A stretch of DNA of 10,828 nt from an uncultured Lachnospiraceae bacterium. Its GTDB lineage: Bacteria; Bacillota; Clostridia; Lachnospirales; Lachnospiraceae. A program made the position numbers and the translations under genes. The stretch's first letter is position 1, and the number at the start of each line of letters is the position of its first letter. This document shows, one piece after another, positions 1-7,148 of this stretch. The notes under the pieces were generated by a model. The model searched no databases, had not been told where the DNA came from, and saw nothing but the letters and a program-made list of their open reading frames with translations. Location: positions 1 through 10,828 of the forward strand of contig CAJUHQ010000117.1 in assembly GCA_910586095.1 (NCBI GenBank), written 5' to 3'.

Positions 1-1
1 G

Positions 2-349
2 GTGGCTACATCCTTTTTTCTTACAAAACCATTGGTATCTATATTTGCACGTCCAGACAATCCAGTGTATAATCTTGCAGTAACAGGAAATCGAATCTGT
101 ACAATAGCATTATTTTTCATTGGTTTTAATATTTTTGCCAGTGGAATGTTTACCGCACTATCAAACGGAGTTGTCTCAGCTATTTTAGCATTTTCAAGAT
201 CTTTTGTATTCATGTTGATTACAATGCTTGTGTTGCCTGTCTTTTTAGGTGTAAATGGTATCTGGCTGGCGACTCCTGTCGCAGAACTTATGGCGCTTAT
301 GCTGTCCGTAGCAATGTTTCTAAAGTACCAGAAACGATATGGCTACTAA
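2..349 (+). CDS. MATE-family multidrug/toxin efflux transporter, C-terminal fragment (5' end outside window)
   Basis: Only the last ~115 residues are present; full-length MATE proteins are about 450 aa, so the GTG at the window edge is an internal codon rather than a start. The visible part has the usual end of the family: a loop (residues ~12-30, containing FARPDNPVYNLAV), then hydrophobic helices at about 31-55, 60-82 and 85-108, with GMFTALSNG and GVNGIWLATPVAEL resembling the conserved 'lqalG' and 'G..Gvw.a.p' positions. It ends in a short basic tail. MATE proteins export cationic drugs or metabolites across the inner membrane using Na+ or H+ gradients; the substrate here cannot be told. 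The stop codon lies in the loop of a perfect hairpin, and the next gene starts about 33 bases on, so the two may share a transcript. I am fairly sure of the family, less of the function. Confidence 0.8.
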   Translation: MATSFFLTKPLVSIFARPDNPVYNLAVTGNRICTIALFFIGFNIFASGMFTALSNGVVSAILAFSRSFVFMLITMLVLPVFLGVNGIWLATPVAELMALMLSVAMFLKYQKRYGY

Positions 350-364
350 GCATAGCCATATCGT
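334..364 (+). terminator. Perfect 12-bp hairpin enclosing the MATE stop codon; possible terminator or mRNA-end structure
   Basis: ACGATATGGCTA (334-345) and TAGCCATATCGT (353-364) are perfect reverse complements around a 7-base loop, CTAAGCA, that contains the TAA stop (347-349). No run of T's follows, and the next bases are the Shine-Dalgarno region of the downstream gene. It is therefore not a textbook intrinsic terminator. It may partially terminate, protect the 3' end of the upstream message, or insulate translation of the two genes. The stem is seen directly; its role is inferred. Confidence 0.45.
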
Positions 365-381
365 AAATGAAAGGAACCTCT

Positions 382-1785
382 ATGAACGCTACAATGTATG
401 ATATTGCCATTCTCTTTTTTACGTACTCTTTTTTTGCATGGTTTGCTGAGACTACTGTTGCGACGATTAAAATAAACCATAATCAAACCACATCCTTGCG
501 ACAATCAAAAGCTTTCACAATCAAAGACTTTAAGAACCGCGGCTTTGCCTCAGGGCCATTTTGTTTTATTTATGGTTTTACAGCAATACTTTTGACTATT
601 TTCTTGCAGGAACTAAGAAATGATCTTTTCTTTCTCTTTTTGGGAAGTATGGTCATTGCAACCGTTATAGAATGGCTAACTGGAAAAATATTAGAGAGAA
701 TGAAACAGCAGAAGTGGTGGGATTATTCCAGTAAACGATGGAATTTTGACGGATATATTTGTCTACAATATTCTCTGCTCTGGGGAATTCTTGGATCGTT
801 GTCTGTTCGATATGGAAATGGATTAATTTTGAGCTTATATCATATTTTGCCAACCTCTATTGAAAAAGTAATCGTTCTAGGACTTGCAGTAGTTGGTTTT
901 ATTGATTTTGCAGGTTCCTTTATGTCCATTTACCACATGGAGGAGAAACTTCCGCGTTTGTTTGGATGGAACCAAAAACTACAACAATGGACTTTTCGTT
1001 TTGCAACAGCGCTCTCACAGCGAATCGAAAATCGAATTGGTCAGTCTTATCCTTCTATAGTTCATGAGCGTTCCGAAAAGGTTCAAGAAAAGGGTTGTAG
1101 CTTAACACAGTTATTTTGGTTATTTTTTATCGGAGCCCTTTTAGGTGATCTTGTAGAAACATTATTTTGCCGAATTACAATGGGCGTCTGGATGAGTCGA
1201 AGTAGTTTAGTATGGGGACCTTTCAGTGTTGTCTGGGGACTTGCAATTGCGCTGATAACAGCTCTTCTCTATAGAGACAAGGACAAAGCCCAACATCATA
1301 TTTTTTGGATAGGAACTTTTCTAGGAGGTGCCTATGAATATATTTGTAGCGTTTTTACAGAACTTGTATTTGGAAAAGTATTTTGGGATTACAGTGCTAT
1401 GCCTTTTAATCTAGGCGGGCGAATCAACTTACTGTATTGTTTCTTTTGGGGGATTGCCGCAGTAGTTTGGATGAAAGGTCTTTATCCCAAACTATCCCAT
1501 TTTATTGATGTATTACTATACAAATTTTCATCTTTGATGTCTATGCGACCTGGCAGGCAACAAAATATACAAGATACTCGTTCGCAGAGAAAAAATGAGC
1601 GATTATTGACAGGAATTTTTGTGATCTTTATGATTTTTAATATTTGTGTTTCTATGTTGGCATTGATTCGTTACGATACGCGATCCAAAGGACAGGCAGC
1701 CGTCTACAAATGGGAACAACTAATGGATAATTATTTTCATGATGCTAAGATGGAACAAATTTATCCCAATGCAAAACAACAATAG
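382..1785 (+). CDS. Polytopic membrane protein with two tandem ABC_trans_CmpB (putative ABC transporter type IV) domains
   Basis: This 467-aa integral membrane protein belongs to the ABC_trans_CmpB family (PF06541 by recall). That family is named as a putative ABC permease, but its biochemical function is not established. The first domain (about 1-190) carries NRGFASGPFCFIYG (52-65), EW (97-98), WWDYS (112-116), then N121, G124, and SLLWG (131-135). The second (about 240-370) repeats the pattern: SSLVWGPFSVVWG (274-286), EY (319-320), WDYS (335-338), N343, GGRINL (345-350) and FFWG (354-357). A basic linker (about 190-240) and one further hydrophobic segment (about 408-428), followed by a hydrophilic tail, complete the protein. 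I chose ATG 382 because AAGGA (371-375) lies 6 bases upstream. The in-frame ATG at 367 sits directly after the hairpin and has no ribosome binding site. No ATPase gene is adjacent, so a transporter role is doubtful. Confidence 0.82.
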   Translation: MNATMYDIAILFFTYSFFAWFAETTVATIKINHNQTTSLRQSKAFTIKDFKNRGFASGPFCFIYGFTAILLTIFLQELRNDLFFLFLGSMVIATVIEWLTGKILERMKQQKWWDYSSKRWNFDGYICLQYSLLWGILGSLSVRYGNGLILSLYHILPTSIEKVIVLGLAVVGFIDFAGSFMSIYHMEEKLPRLFGWNQKLQQWTFRFATALSQRIENRIGQSYPSIVHERSEKVQEKGCSLTQLFWLFFIGALLGDLVETLFCRITMGVWMSRSSLVWGPFSVVWGLAIALITALLYRDKDKAQHHIFWIGTFLGGAYEYICSVFTELVFGKVFWDYSAMPFNLGGRINLLYCFFWGIAAVVWMKGLYPKLSHFIDVLLYKFSSLMSMRPGRQQNIQDTRSQRKNERLLTGIFVIFMIFNICVSMLALIRYDTRSKGQAAVYKWEQLMDNYFHDAKMEQIYPNAKQQ

Positions 1786-1811
1786 TTGTGTTTTGTAAAG
1801 ATTTTTCTTTT
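1772..1811 (+). terminator. Weak hairpin with the stop codon as its loop, followed by a T-rich tract
   Basis: CAAAAC (1772-1777) pairs with GTTTTG (1790-1795), and ACAA (1779-1782) with TTGT (1786-1789), leaving one bulged A. The three-base loop (1783-1785) is exactly the TAG stop of the CmpB-like gene. After five bases comes a T-rich tract (ATTTTTCTTTT, 1801-1811). The stem is AT-rich and the T-tract is not immediately adjacent, so termination would be weak to moderate. The position before the promoter-like sequence of the restriction operon fits a transcription-unit boundary. Confidence 0.45.
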
Positions 1812-1836
1812 GATTACATAAAAAGCGTGGTATGAT
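1810..1836 (+). promoter_or_regulatory. Probable promoter of the mod-res operon (extended -10)
   Basis: TTGATT (1810-1815) resembles a -35 box and TATGAT (1831-1836) a -10 box, 15 bases apart. The short spacer is offset by a TGG directly before the -10 (1828-1830), which makes it an extended -10 (TGnTATGAT). An overlapping TATAAT at 1840-1845 is an alternative -10 but has no -35 partner. Transcription from about 1843 would give a leader of about 155 nt before mod. Inferred from sequence match only. Confidence 0.45.
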
Positions 1837-1839
1837 ATA

Positions 1840-1888
1840 TATAATGCAACTATCTACTAAAGATATCTATTTTTTACATTGCATTATA
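1840..1888 (+). promoter_or_regulatory. 10-bp inverted repeat with nested hairpin at the expected mod transcription start
   Basis: TATAATGCAA (1840-1849) and TTGCATTATA (1879-1888) are perfect reverse complements, 29 bases apart. Inside them, TATCT (1851-1855) and AGATA (1861-1865) form a smaller hairpin, and AGATATCT (1861-1868) is itself a palindrome. The left arm overlaps the -10/start region, so the repeat could be an operator or a 5'-leader stem-loop. The repeat is visible; the function is inferred. Confidence 0.35.
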
Positions 1889-1906
1889 AATTTACCAGGC
1901 TTTTTT

Positions 1907-1927
1907 GTAATACATCTAGTAATACAT
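1907..1927 (+). repeat. Two direct copies of GTAATACAT, 12-base period
   Basis: GTAATACAT occurs at 1907-1915 and 1919-1927, separated by CTA. It lies in the untranslated leader of the restriction operon. A helical-turn-like spacing of 12 bases could suit a regulator binding one DNA face, but two short AT-rich copies may also be chance. Confidence 0.35.
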
Positions 1928-1964
1928 TGTGACAAATGATGTGTACGCATACAAATGAAAGCAC

Positions 1965-1980
1965 ATCCAATATATTGGAT
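1965..1980 (+). promoter_or_regulatory. Perfect 16-bp palindrome just upstream of the mod ribosome binding site
   Basis: ATCCAATATATTGGAT is perfectly self-complementary and ends four bases before the AAGGA of mod. After one mismatched pair, two more flanking pairs match (CA at 1962-1963 with TG at 1982-1983). In DNA it has the shape of an operator for a dimeric regulator; in RNA it is a short hairpin next to the ribosome site. Either could tune methyltransferase expression. No controller gene is visible nearby. Confidence 0.45.
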
Positions 1981-1983
1981 ATG

Positions 1984-1989
1984 AAAGGA
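1984..1989 (+). promoter_or_regulatory. Ribosome binding site that fixes the mod start at 1999
   Basis: AAAGGA lies 9 bases before ATG 1999. The same frame has earlier ATGs (1936, 1939, 1981) without a comparable site. From 1999 the peptide begins MDKMKFETANITQKN, which matches how Type III Mod proteins of this group usually begin, so this is the natural start. Confidence 0.6.
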
Positions 1990-1998
1990 TACAACAAA

Positions 1999-3941
1999 AT
2001 GGACAAAATGAAATTTGAAACAGCAAATATAACCCAAAAGAATATAGATAAAATTGCTACTCTTTTTCCAAATTGTATTACTCAGAGTGCAGGAAAAACC
2101 CAATACCCCCCCGAAGGACTATTCATTTTGAACTTCTACGTCAAATGCTATCAGAAGAAGTAGTAGAAGGTGATGAAGCCTATGAATTTACCTGGGTAGG
2201 TAAAAAAGCCGCTATTGTAGAGGCTAATAGCCCTATTCGAAAGACACTTCGCCCATGCCAAGAAGAAAGTGTTCATTGGGATACCACACAAAATCTTTAT
2301 ATTGAGGGTGACAACTTAGAAGTCTTAAAACTTTTGCAGGAAAGTTATCTTGGTAAGGTAAAACTGATTTATATTGATCCGCCTTACAATACAGGAAATG
2401 ATTTTATCTATCAAGATGATTTTAAAATGTCGATTGATAACTATTCCAAACAAATTGAAGCATTTGACGAAATTGGAAATAGAATGTTTAAAAATACAGA
2501 CAATAATGGGAGATTTCATTCTGATTGGTGCTCTATGATGTATTCTAGATTACTGTTAGCAAGAAATTTATTGTGTGAGGATGGAATGATTTTTATCTCG
2601 ATTGATGACAATGAATTAGAAGATTTGTTAAAAATCGGCAGTGAACTATTTGGACATTATCTTGCCTGTTTTCCGCGTGTGACAAAGAAAGCTGGGAAAA
2701 CTACCGACACAATTGCTAAAAATCATGATTACGTCATTGCATACGGCAATATAAAACCACCAAAAATGTATCTTCCCACTCACACTGATGACGGATTCAA
2801 ATATTGTGATGAGTATGTCAATGAGAGGGGATTGTACAAACTCAATCAAACGCTTGATTATGATAGCCTTCAATATAGTCCAAGCTTAGACTATCCACTA
2901 GAAATTGAAGATTTAACTCTATATCCTGGTGGGTCCTATGAAAAATATCTCGAGCGAAAGTCAGGCAAACATGCGCGCGCCGATTGGGCTTGGAGATGGA
3001 GCAAAGAGTTAGTTGACTTTGGTTACAAAAATGGTTTTATTGTTATAAAACGATATGATAACTATGCAAGAGTTTATACAAAAACATATCAAAATGCAAG
3101 AATTGTGAAGAAGAATACTGGATTTGAAATTGAACAGTTTGATAGAACGCGCGCAATCTCTTCTTTAGAATTTATTGAAAATGAATTTTCTAATGACAAT
3201 TCTAAAAAAAATCTTGCCCAACTTTTTACGAATACTATATTTGACTATTCTAAGCCCGTTTCTTTACTGAACTGTCTTGTAAAGTTTTCAACAACTCACG
3301 AAGATATTGTTCTCGACTTTTTTAGCGGTTCAGCTACCACAGCTCACGCAGTCATGCTGCTAAATGCACAGGATAATGGGCAGCGAAAATTTATCATGGT
3401 ACAATTGCCTGAAAAGACAGATGAGAAGAGTGAAGCATATAAAGCAGGCTATGATACTATCTGCGAGATTGGAAAGGAACGTATCCGTCGCGCTGCAAAG
3501 AAAATCCATAAAGAGTTTCCAAACGCAGTATTTGATGACGGTTTTCGTGTATTAAAATTAGATGATACCAACATGAAAGATGTTTATTATGCCGCAAGCG
3601 ATTACAATCAAAATATGTTAGATTCACTAGAATCTACAATCAAAGAAGATCGAACAGATCTTGACTTACTTTTTGGCTGTCTCCTAGAGTGGGGATTACC
3701 ACTATCTAAGCCCTATACAAGCGAAACTATTGATGGATGTACAATACATATTTACAATGGCGGTGATTTGATTGTCTGCTTTGAAAAAACGATTCCTAAT
3801 ACGGTTATAAAAGCCATTGCAAAACGCCAGCCGCTTCGGGTCGTATTTTGTGATAGCAGCTTTACAGATTCTCCAGAAAAAATGAATGTATATGAAATAT
3901 TTAAACTTTTAGCACCCGATACAATGATAAAAATTATGTAG
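1999..3941 (+). CDS. mod: Type III restriction-modification DNA methyltransferase (Mod), frame broken at a C7 tract: apparently phase OFF
   Basis: Mod transfers a methyl group from S-adenosylmethionine to adenine N6 in an asymmetric site and gives the Mod-Res complex its specificity. The N-terminal part (MDKMKF...LFPNCITQSAGKTQ, 35 codons) is read in one frame; at the seven C's (2106-2112) the family sequence moves to the next frame (RRTIHFELLRQML..., from 2112) and stays open to TAG 3939-3941. The unshifted frame stops at 2161-2163, giving a 54-aa peptide. With one extra C the product is about 647 aa, normal for the family. Counting in that form, DPPYNTGNDF is at about 127-136 and the SAM motif DFFSGS at about 440-445. 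DPPY before FxGxG is the beta-class order, and the target recognition region lies between them. Downstream starts without good ribosome sites (TTG 2073, ATG 2145) could give a shortened protein that keeps both motifs. res follows after 17 bases. Confidence 0.85.
2106..2112 (+). repeat. Homopolymeric C7 tract at the mod frame break (candidate phase-variation switch)
   Basis: Seven consecutive C's lie in an otherwise AT-rich gene, precisely where the Mod reading frame breaks. C8 (or C5) joins tac-ccc-ccc to cga-agg-act and restores Mod. C7 runs to TAG at 2161, and C9 would hit TGA (now 2129-2131). Thus one of three tract-length classes is ON. Poly-G/C tracts in mod genes are known phase-variation switches in several Gram-negative pathogens; applying that here is inference. 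Confidence 0.7.
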
Positions 3942-3958
3942 AGAGGGAAAATTGGCAC

Positions 3959-6900
3959 ATGAAACTACAATTTAAACATCAAAAATTTCAAGCAGATGCT
4001 GCTAAAGCAGTCGTTGATGTCTTTGCAGGACAACCTTATCTCACATCCTCCTATAAAATCGACCGCGGCGGTAATTATTATCAAACATCGCTGACAGACG
4101 ATCAGGATTTTACAGGTTGGAGCAATCAAAAGATTGTGCCAGAACTAAGCGATCAGATTATATTAAAACAGTTGCAAAAAATACAGCAAACCAATCAAAT
4201 TACTCCATCCATACAATTGGAGGGGCGATACAATCTAACCATTGAGATGGAAACAGGCGTAGGTAAAACGTACACATACATTAAAACCATGTATGAACTA
4301 AACAAACATTATGGATGGAGCAAATTTATCATTGTCGTGCCATCCGTTGCGATCCGTGAGGGCGTCTATAAATCCTTTCAGATTACACAGGAACACTTTG
4401 CGGAGGAATACAACAAAAAAATTCGTTTTTTTATTTATAATTCTGCTCATTTGACAGAGATTGACCGTTTTGCGTCTGACAGTTCAATCAATGCTATGAT
4501 TATCAACGCACAAGCCTTTAATGCAAAAGGCAAGGATTCCAGAAGAATCTATATGAAATTAGATGAATTTCGCTCTCGTCGTCCGATTGATATTCTTGCA
4601 AAAACCAATCCTATTCTAATTATCGATGAACCGCAATCCGTTGAAGGTAAACAGACTAAAAAAAATTTAGAAGAATTTCATCCACTATTGACATTGCGCT
4701 ATTCAGCAACACACAAAAGTGACAGTATCTACAATATGGTCTATCGCTTAGATGCAATGGAAGCTTATAATAAACACCTAGTTAAAAAAATTGCTGTCAA
4801 AGGCATCACAATCACTGGTAGTACTGCAACCGAAAGCTATGTCTATTTGGAGAGCATCAATCTTTCTAAAAAAGATCCAACAGCAACCATTCAGTTTGAC
4901 TGCAAAGGGAAAAATGGAATTAGAAAAATCAACCGCACTGTAAATATTGGATACAATCTATATGACCATTCTGGCCAGATGGAAGAGTATAGAAATGGCT
5001 TTATTGTCAAGTTTATTGATGGAAAAAATGATTTGATAGAATTTTTGAATGGCATAAAACTCTATGTGGGAGAGGTTATTGGAAAAATTGATGATACTCA
5101 ACTCCGCCGTATTCAAATACGCGAAACGATTCTTTCTCATATTCAGAGAGAGCAGCAGCTTTTTCATAAAGGTATCAAAGTCCTTTCGCTCTTTTTTATT
5201 GATGAAGTCGCAAAATATAAACAATATGACGTCAATGATCGACCTGTCAATGGGATTTACGCCAAACTATTTGAAGAAGAGTATACAGACATTGTTCGTA
5301 CTATGCAACGCAAATTAGGAGATGAAGCCTATATAAACTATTTAGAATCTATTCGCGCCTGTGATACTCATGCAGGATATTTTTCAGTGGACAAAAAAGG
5401 ACATATGATTGACAGCAAAGTTTCACGCAAAGAAACCATCGCAGATGATCTAGATGCCTATGATTTGATTATGAAAAATAAGGAACTACTTTTAGACAGA
5501 GATCCTGTGCGATCTCCTGTACGCTTTCTTTTTTCCCATTCTGCATTGCGCGAAGGCTGGGACAATCCAAATGTCTTTCAGATCTGTACTTTAAAACAAA
5601 GCAGTAGTGAGGTTCGCAAACGCCAGGAAGTAGGACGCGGCCTTCGACTATGTGTCAATCAAGACGGAGAGCGAATGGATGCCAATGTACTTGGAAACGA
5701 AGTTCACATGATCAATGTCTTAACTATTATTGCGAGTGAAAGCTATGACAATTTTGCTAAAGGTCTTCAGACAGAGCTTGCACAGACAATAGCAGACCGC
5801 CCGCGCGCAGTTACAATTGAGTTGTTTATAAACAAGGTTTTTCGGGATGCATCGGGAACTGAACTTGTAGTCGATCACACTCTGGCACAATCGATTTACT
5901 ATGATTTGATTGTAAATGGTTATATTGACAAGAAAGGTCTTCTTACAAACAAATACTATAAAGATAAACAAAATAACAGTCTTATTGTCTCTGACGAGAT
6001 CACCGATTTTACTATAGATCTAATCAAAGTACTTGATTCTGTTTATGACGATCGTGTTATGCGACCTGAAAACGCCCGCAACAACAATGTTGAACTAATT
6101 TTAGACAAAGATAAGTTTGCCATGCCACAATTTAAGGCTCTCTGGAACCAAATCAATGCAAAATCCATTTATTTAGTTGATTTTGATACAAAAGAACTCA
6201 TACAGAAATCCATTGATGCTCTAGACAGCAAACTGTTTATCTCTAAAACTTATTTCAAGGTAGAAACTGGCACTATGGATGCAATCCAATCAAGAGAGAC
6301 TCTATCAGAAGGAACATCCTTTTTAAAAGAAAAAACAAATTATTATCACACTGCAATTGCCGCAAATGCACATGTAAAATATGACCTTGTGGGAAAATTG
6401 GTAGATGCGACAGGATTGACAAGAAAAGCCGTTATCGCCATTTTAAAAGGAATCAAACCTTCTGTATTTGGTCAATTTCAAGATAACCCAGAGGAATTTA
6501 TAATCAAGGCAGCAGCACTTATCAATGATGAAAAAGCTGCCACAGTCATTGAACACATTACATACAATATAGTAGATGAGCATTATAGCACAGATATTTT
6601 TACAAATGCTACCATCAAGGGCAAATTAGGATTCAATGCAATGGAAGTCAAAAAACACCTATATAATCATTTGGTATATGATTCTGTCAATGAGCAGACA
6701 TTTGCAACAGAATTAGACTCTAATGCAGATGTTGCGGTATATGTAAAATTACCTGCTGGATTTTATATTTCTACCCCTGTAGGGCGCTATCATCCTGATT
6801 GGGCAATTGCCTTCTACGAGGGAACTGTCAAACACATTTATTTTGTGGCAGAGACAAAAGGCTCTATGTCCTCCATGCAGCTTCGTTTTATTGAAGAGTC

Positions 6901-7024
6901 CAAAATACATTGTGCAAGAGAACATTTTAAAGCGCTCACCAAAAGTCTCACAAAATGCAAAGAGCAAGTGGTCTATGATGTAGTGGACAGTTATCAAACC
7001 TTGTTGGACAAAGTCATGAAATAA
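3959..7024 (+). CDS. res: Type III restriction enzyme subunit Res (SF2 helicase plus PD-(D/E)xK nuclease)
   Basis: This 1021-aa protein works only in complex with Mod: after site recognition it uses ATP to communicate along DNA and cuts near unmodified sites. Superfamily-2 motifs appear in order: Walker A METGVGKT (97-104), a DExx-type IIDEPQ (221-226), SAT (249-251), SALREGWDNPNVF (528-540), and QEVGRGLRL (556-564) with the arginine-finger motif. The C-terminal nuclease shows YHPDW (944-948) and ETK (965-967), the D and E-x-K of the PD-(D/E)xK fold. Length and motifs are those of a full-size, intact Res. ATG 3959 follows mod by 17 bases, with GAGAGGG (3941-3947) overlapping the mod stop as its ribosome site, so the two are an operon. 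If Mod is OFF, Res should be harmless, because Type III cleavage needs Mod. Confidence 0.93.
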   Translation: MKLQFKHQKFQADAAKAVVDVFAGQPYLTSSYKIDRGGNYYQTSLTDDQDFTGWSNQKIVPELSDQIILKQLQKIQQTNQITPSIQLEGRYNLTIEMETGVGKTYTYIKTMYELNKHYGWSKFIIVVPSVAIREGVYKSFQITQEHFAEEYNKKIRFFIYNSAHLTEIDRFASDSSINAMIINAQAFNAKGKDSRRIYMKLDEFRSRRPIDILAKTNPILIIDEPQSVEGKQTKKNLEEFHPLLTLRYSATHKSDSIYNMVYRLDAMEAYNKHLVKKIAVKGITITGSTATESYVYLESINLSKKDPTATIQFDCKGKNGIRKINRTVNIGYNLYDHSGQMEEYRNGFIVKFIDGKNDLIEFLNGIKLYVGEVIGKIDDTQLRRIQIRETILSHIQREQQLFHKGIKVLSLFFIDEVAKYKQYDVNDRPVNGIYAKLFEEEYTDIVRTMQRKLGDEAYINYLESIRACDTHAGYFSVDKKGHMIDSKVSRKETIADDLDAYDLIMKNKELLLDRDPVRSPVRFLFSHSALREGWDNPNVFQICTLKQSSSEVRKRQEVGRGLRLCVNQDGERMDANVLGNEVHMINVLTIIASESYDNFAKGLQTELAQTIADRPRAVTIELFINKVFRDASGTELVVDHTLAQSIYYDLIVNGYIDKKGLLTNKYYKDKQNNSLIVSDEITDFTIDLIKVLDSVYDDRVMRPENARNNNVELILDKDKFAMPQFKALWNQINAKSIYLVDFDTKELIQKSIDALDSKLFISKTYFKVETGTMDAIQSRETLSEGTSFLKEKTNYYHTAIAANAHVKYDLVGKLVDATGLTRKAVIAILKGIKPSVFGQFQDNPEEFIIKAAALINDEKAATVIEHITYNIVDEHYSTDIFTNATIKGKLGFNAMEVKKHLYNHLVYDSVNEQTFATELDSNADVAVYVKLPAGFYISTPVGRYHPDWAIAFYEGTVKHIYFVAETKGSMSSMQLRFIEESKIHCAREHFKALTKSLTKCKEQVVYDVVDSYQTLLDKVMK

Positions 7025-7063
7025 AAAACCACACAAAATATATAATATTATAGTAAACGTACA

Positions 7064-7118
7064 CCATACTCAATCTGCCGTATGGCCATCCATACTATGA
7101 AAGTTGTCCTTTACTTTC
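7064..7118 (+). promoter_or_regulatory. Leader with two mutually exclusive hairpins before the DUF4304-like gene
   Basis: GTATGG (7080-7085) can pair with CCATAC at 7064-7069 (10-base loop) or with a second CCATAC at 7090-7095 (4-base loop, CCAT). A further hairpin, GAAAGT (7099-7104) with ACTTTC (7113-7118), follows before the ribosome site GGGGGAG (7132-7138). Competing pairings are typical of attenuators, though the stems are only six pairs. No known riboswitch class was recognised, and no convincing -35/-10 pair was found upstream; TATAAT at 7041-7046 lacks a -35 partner. Confidence 0.3.
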
Positions 7119-7148
7119 GTAATAATAAAATGGGGGAGTGAGAGATTT

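Noticed and set aside
1936..1998. Longer mod N-terminus from ATG 1936, 1939 or 1981 in the same frame
   Set aside because: No ribosome site before 1936 or 1939, the extra residues do not look like Mod, and the 16-bp palindrome and AAAGGA site favour translation from 1999.
1867..2103. 78-aa minus-strand frame over the mod leader as an antisense gene or controller
   Set aside because: Cysteine- and aromatic-rich low-complexity product with no ribosome site; it is the shadow of AT-rich leader and mod sequence.
2073..2147. mod starting at TTG 2073 or ATG 2145 as the normal start
   Set aside because: Neither has a good Shine-Dalgarno sequence, and the conserved Mod N-terminus is clearly encoded upstream in the other frame. 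Kept only as a possible source of a shortened product.
1800..7024. The restriction operon as part of a transposon or integrated element
   Set aside because: No transposase, integrase, terminal inverted repeats or flanking direct repeats of useful length were seen, and base composition does not shift clearly at the edges.
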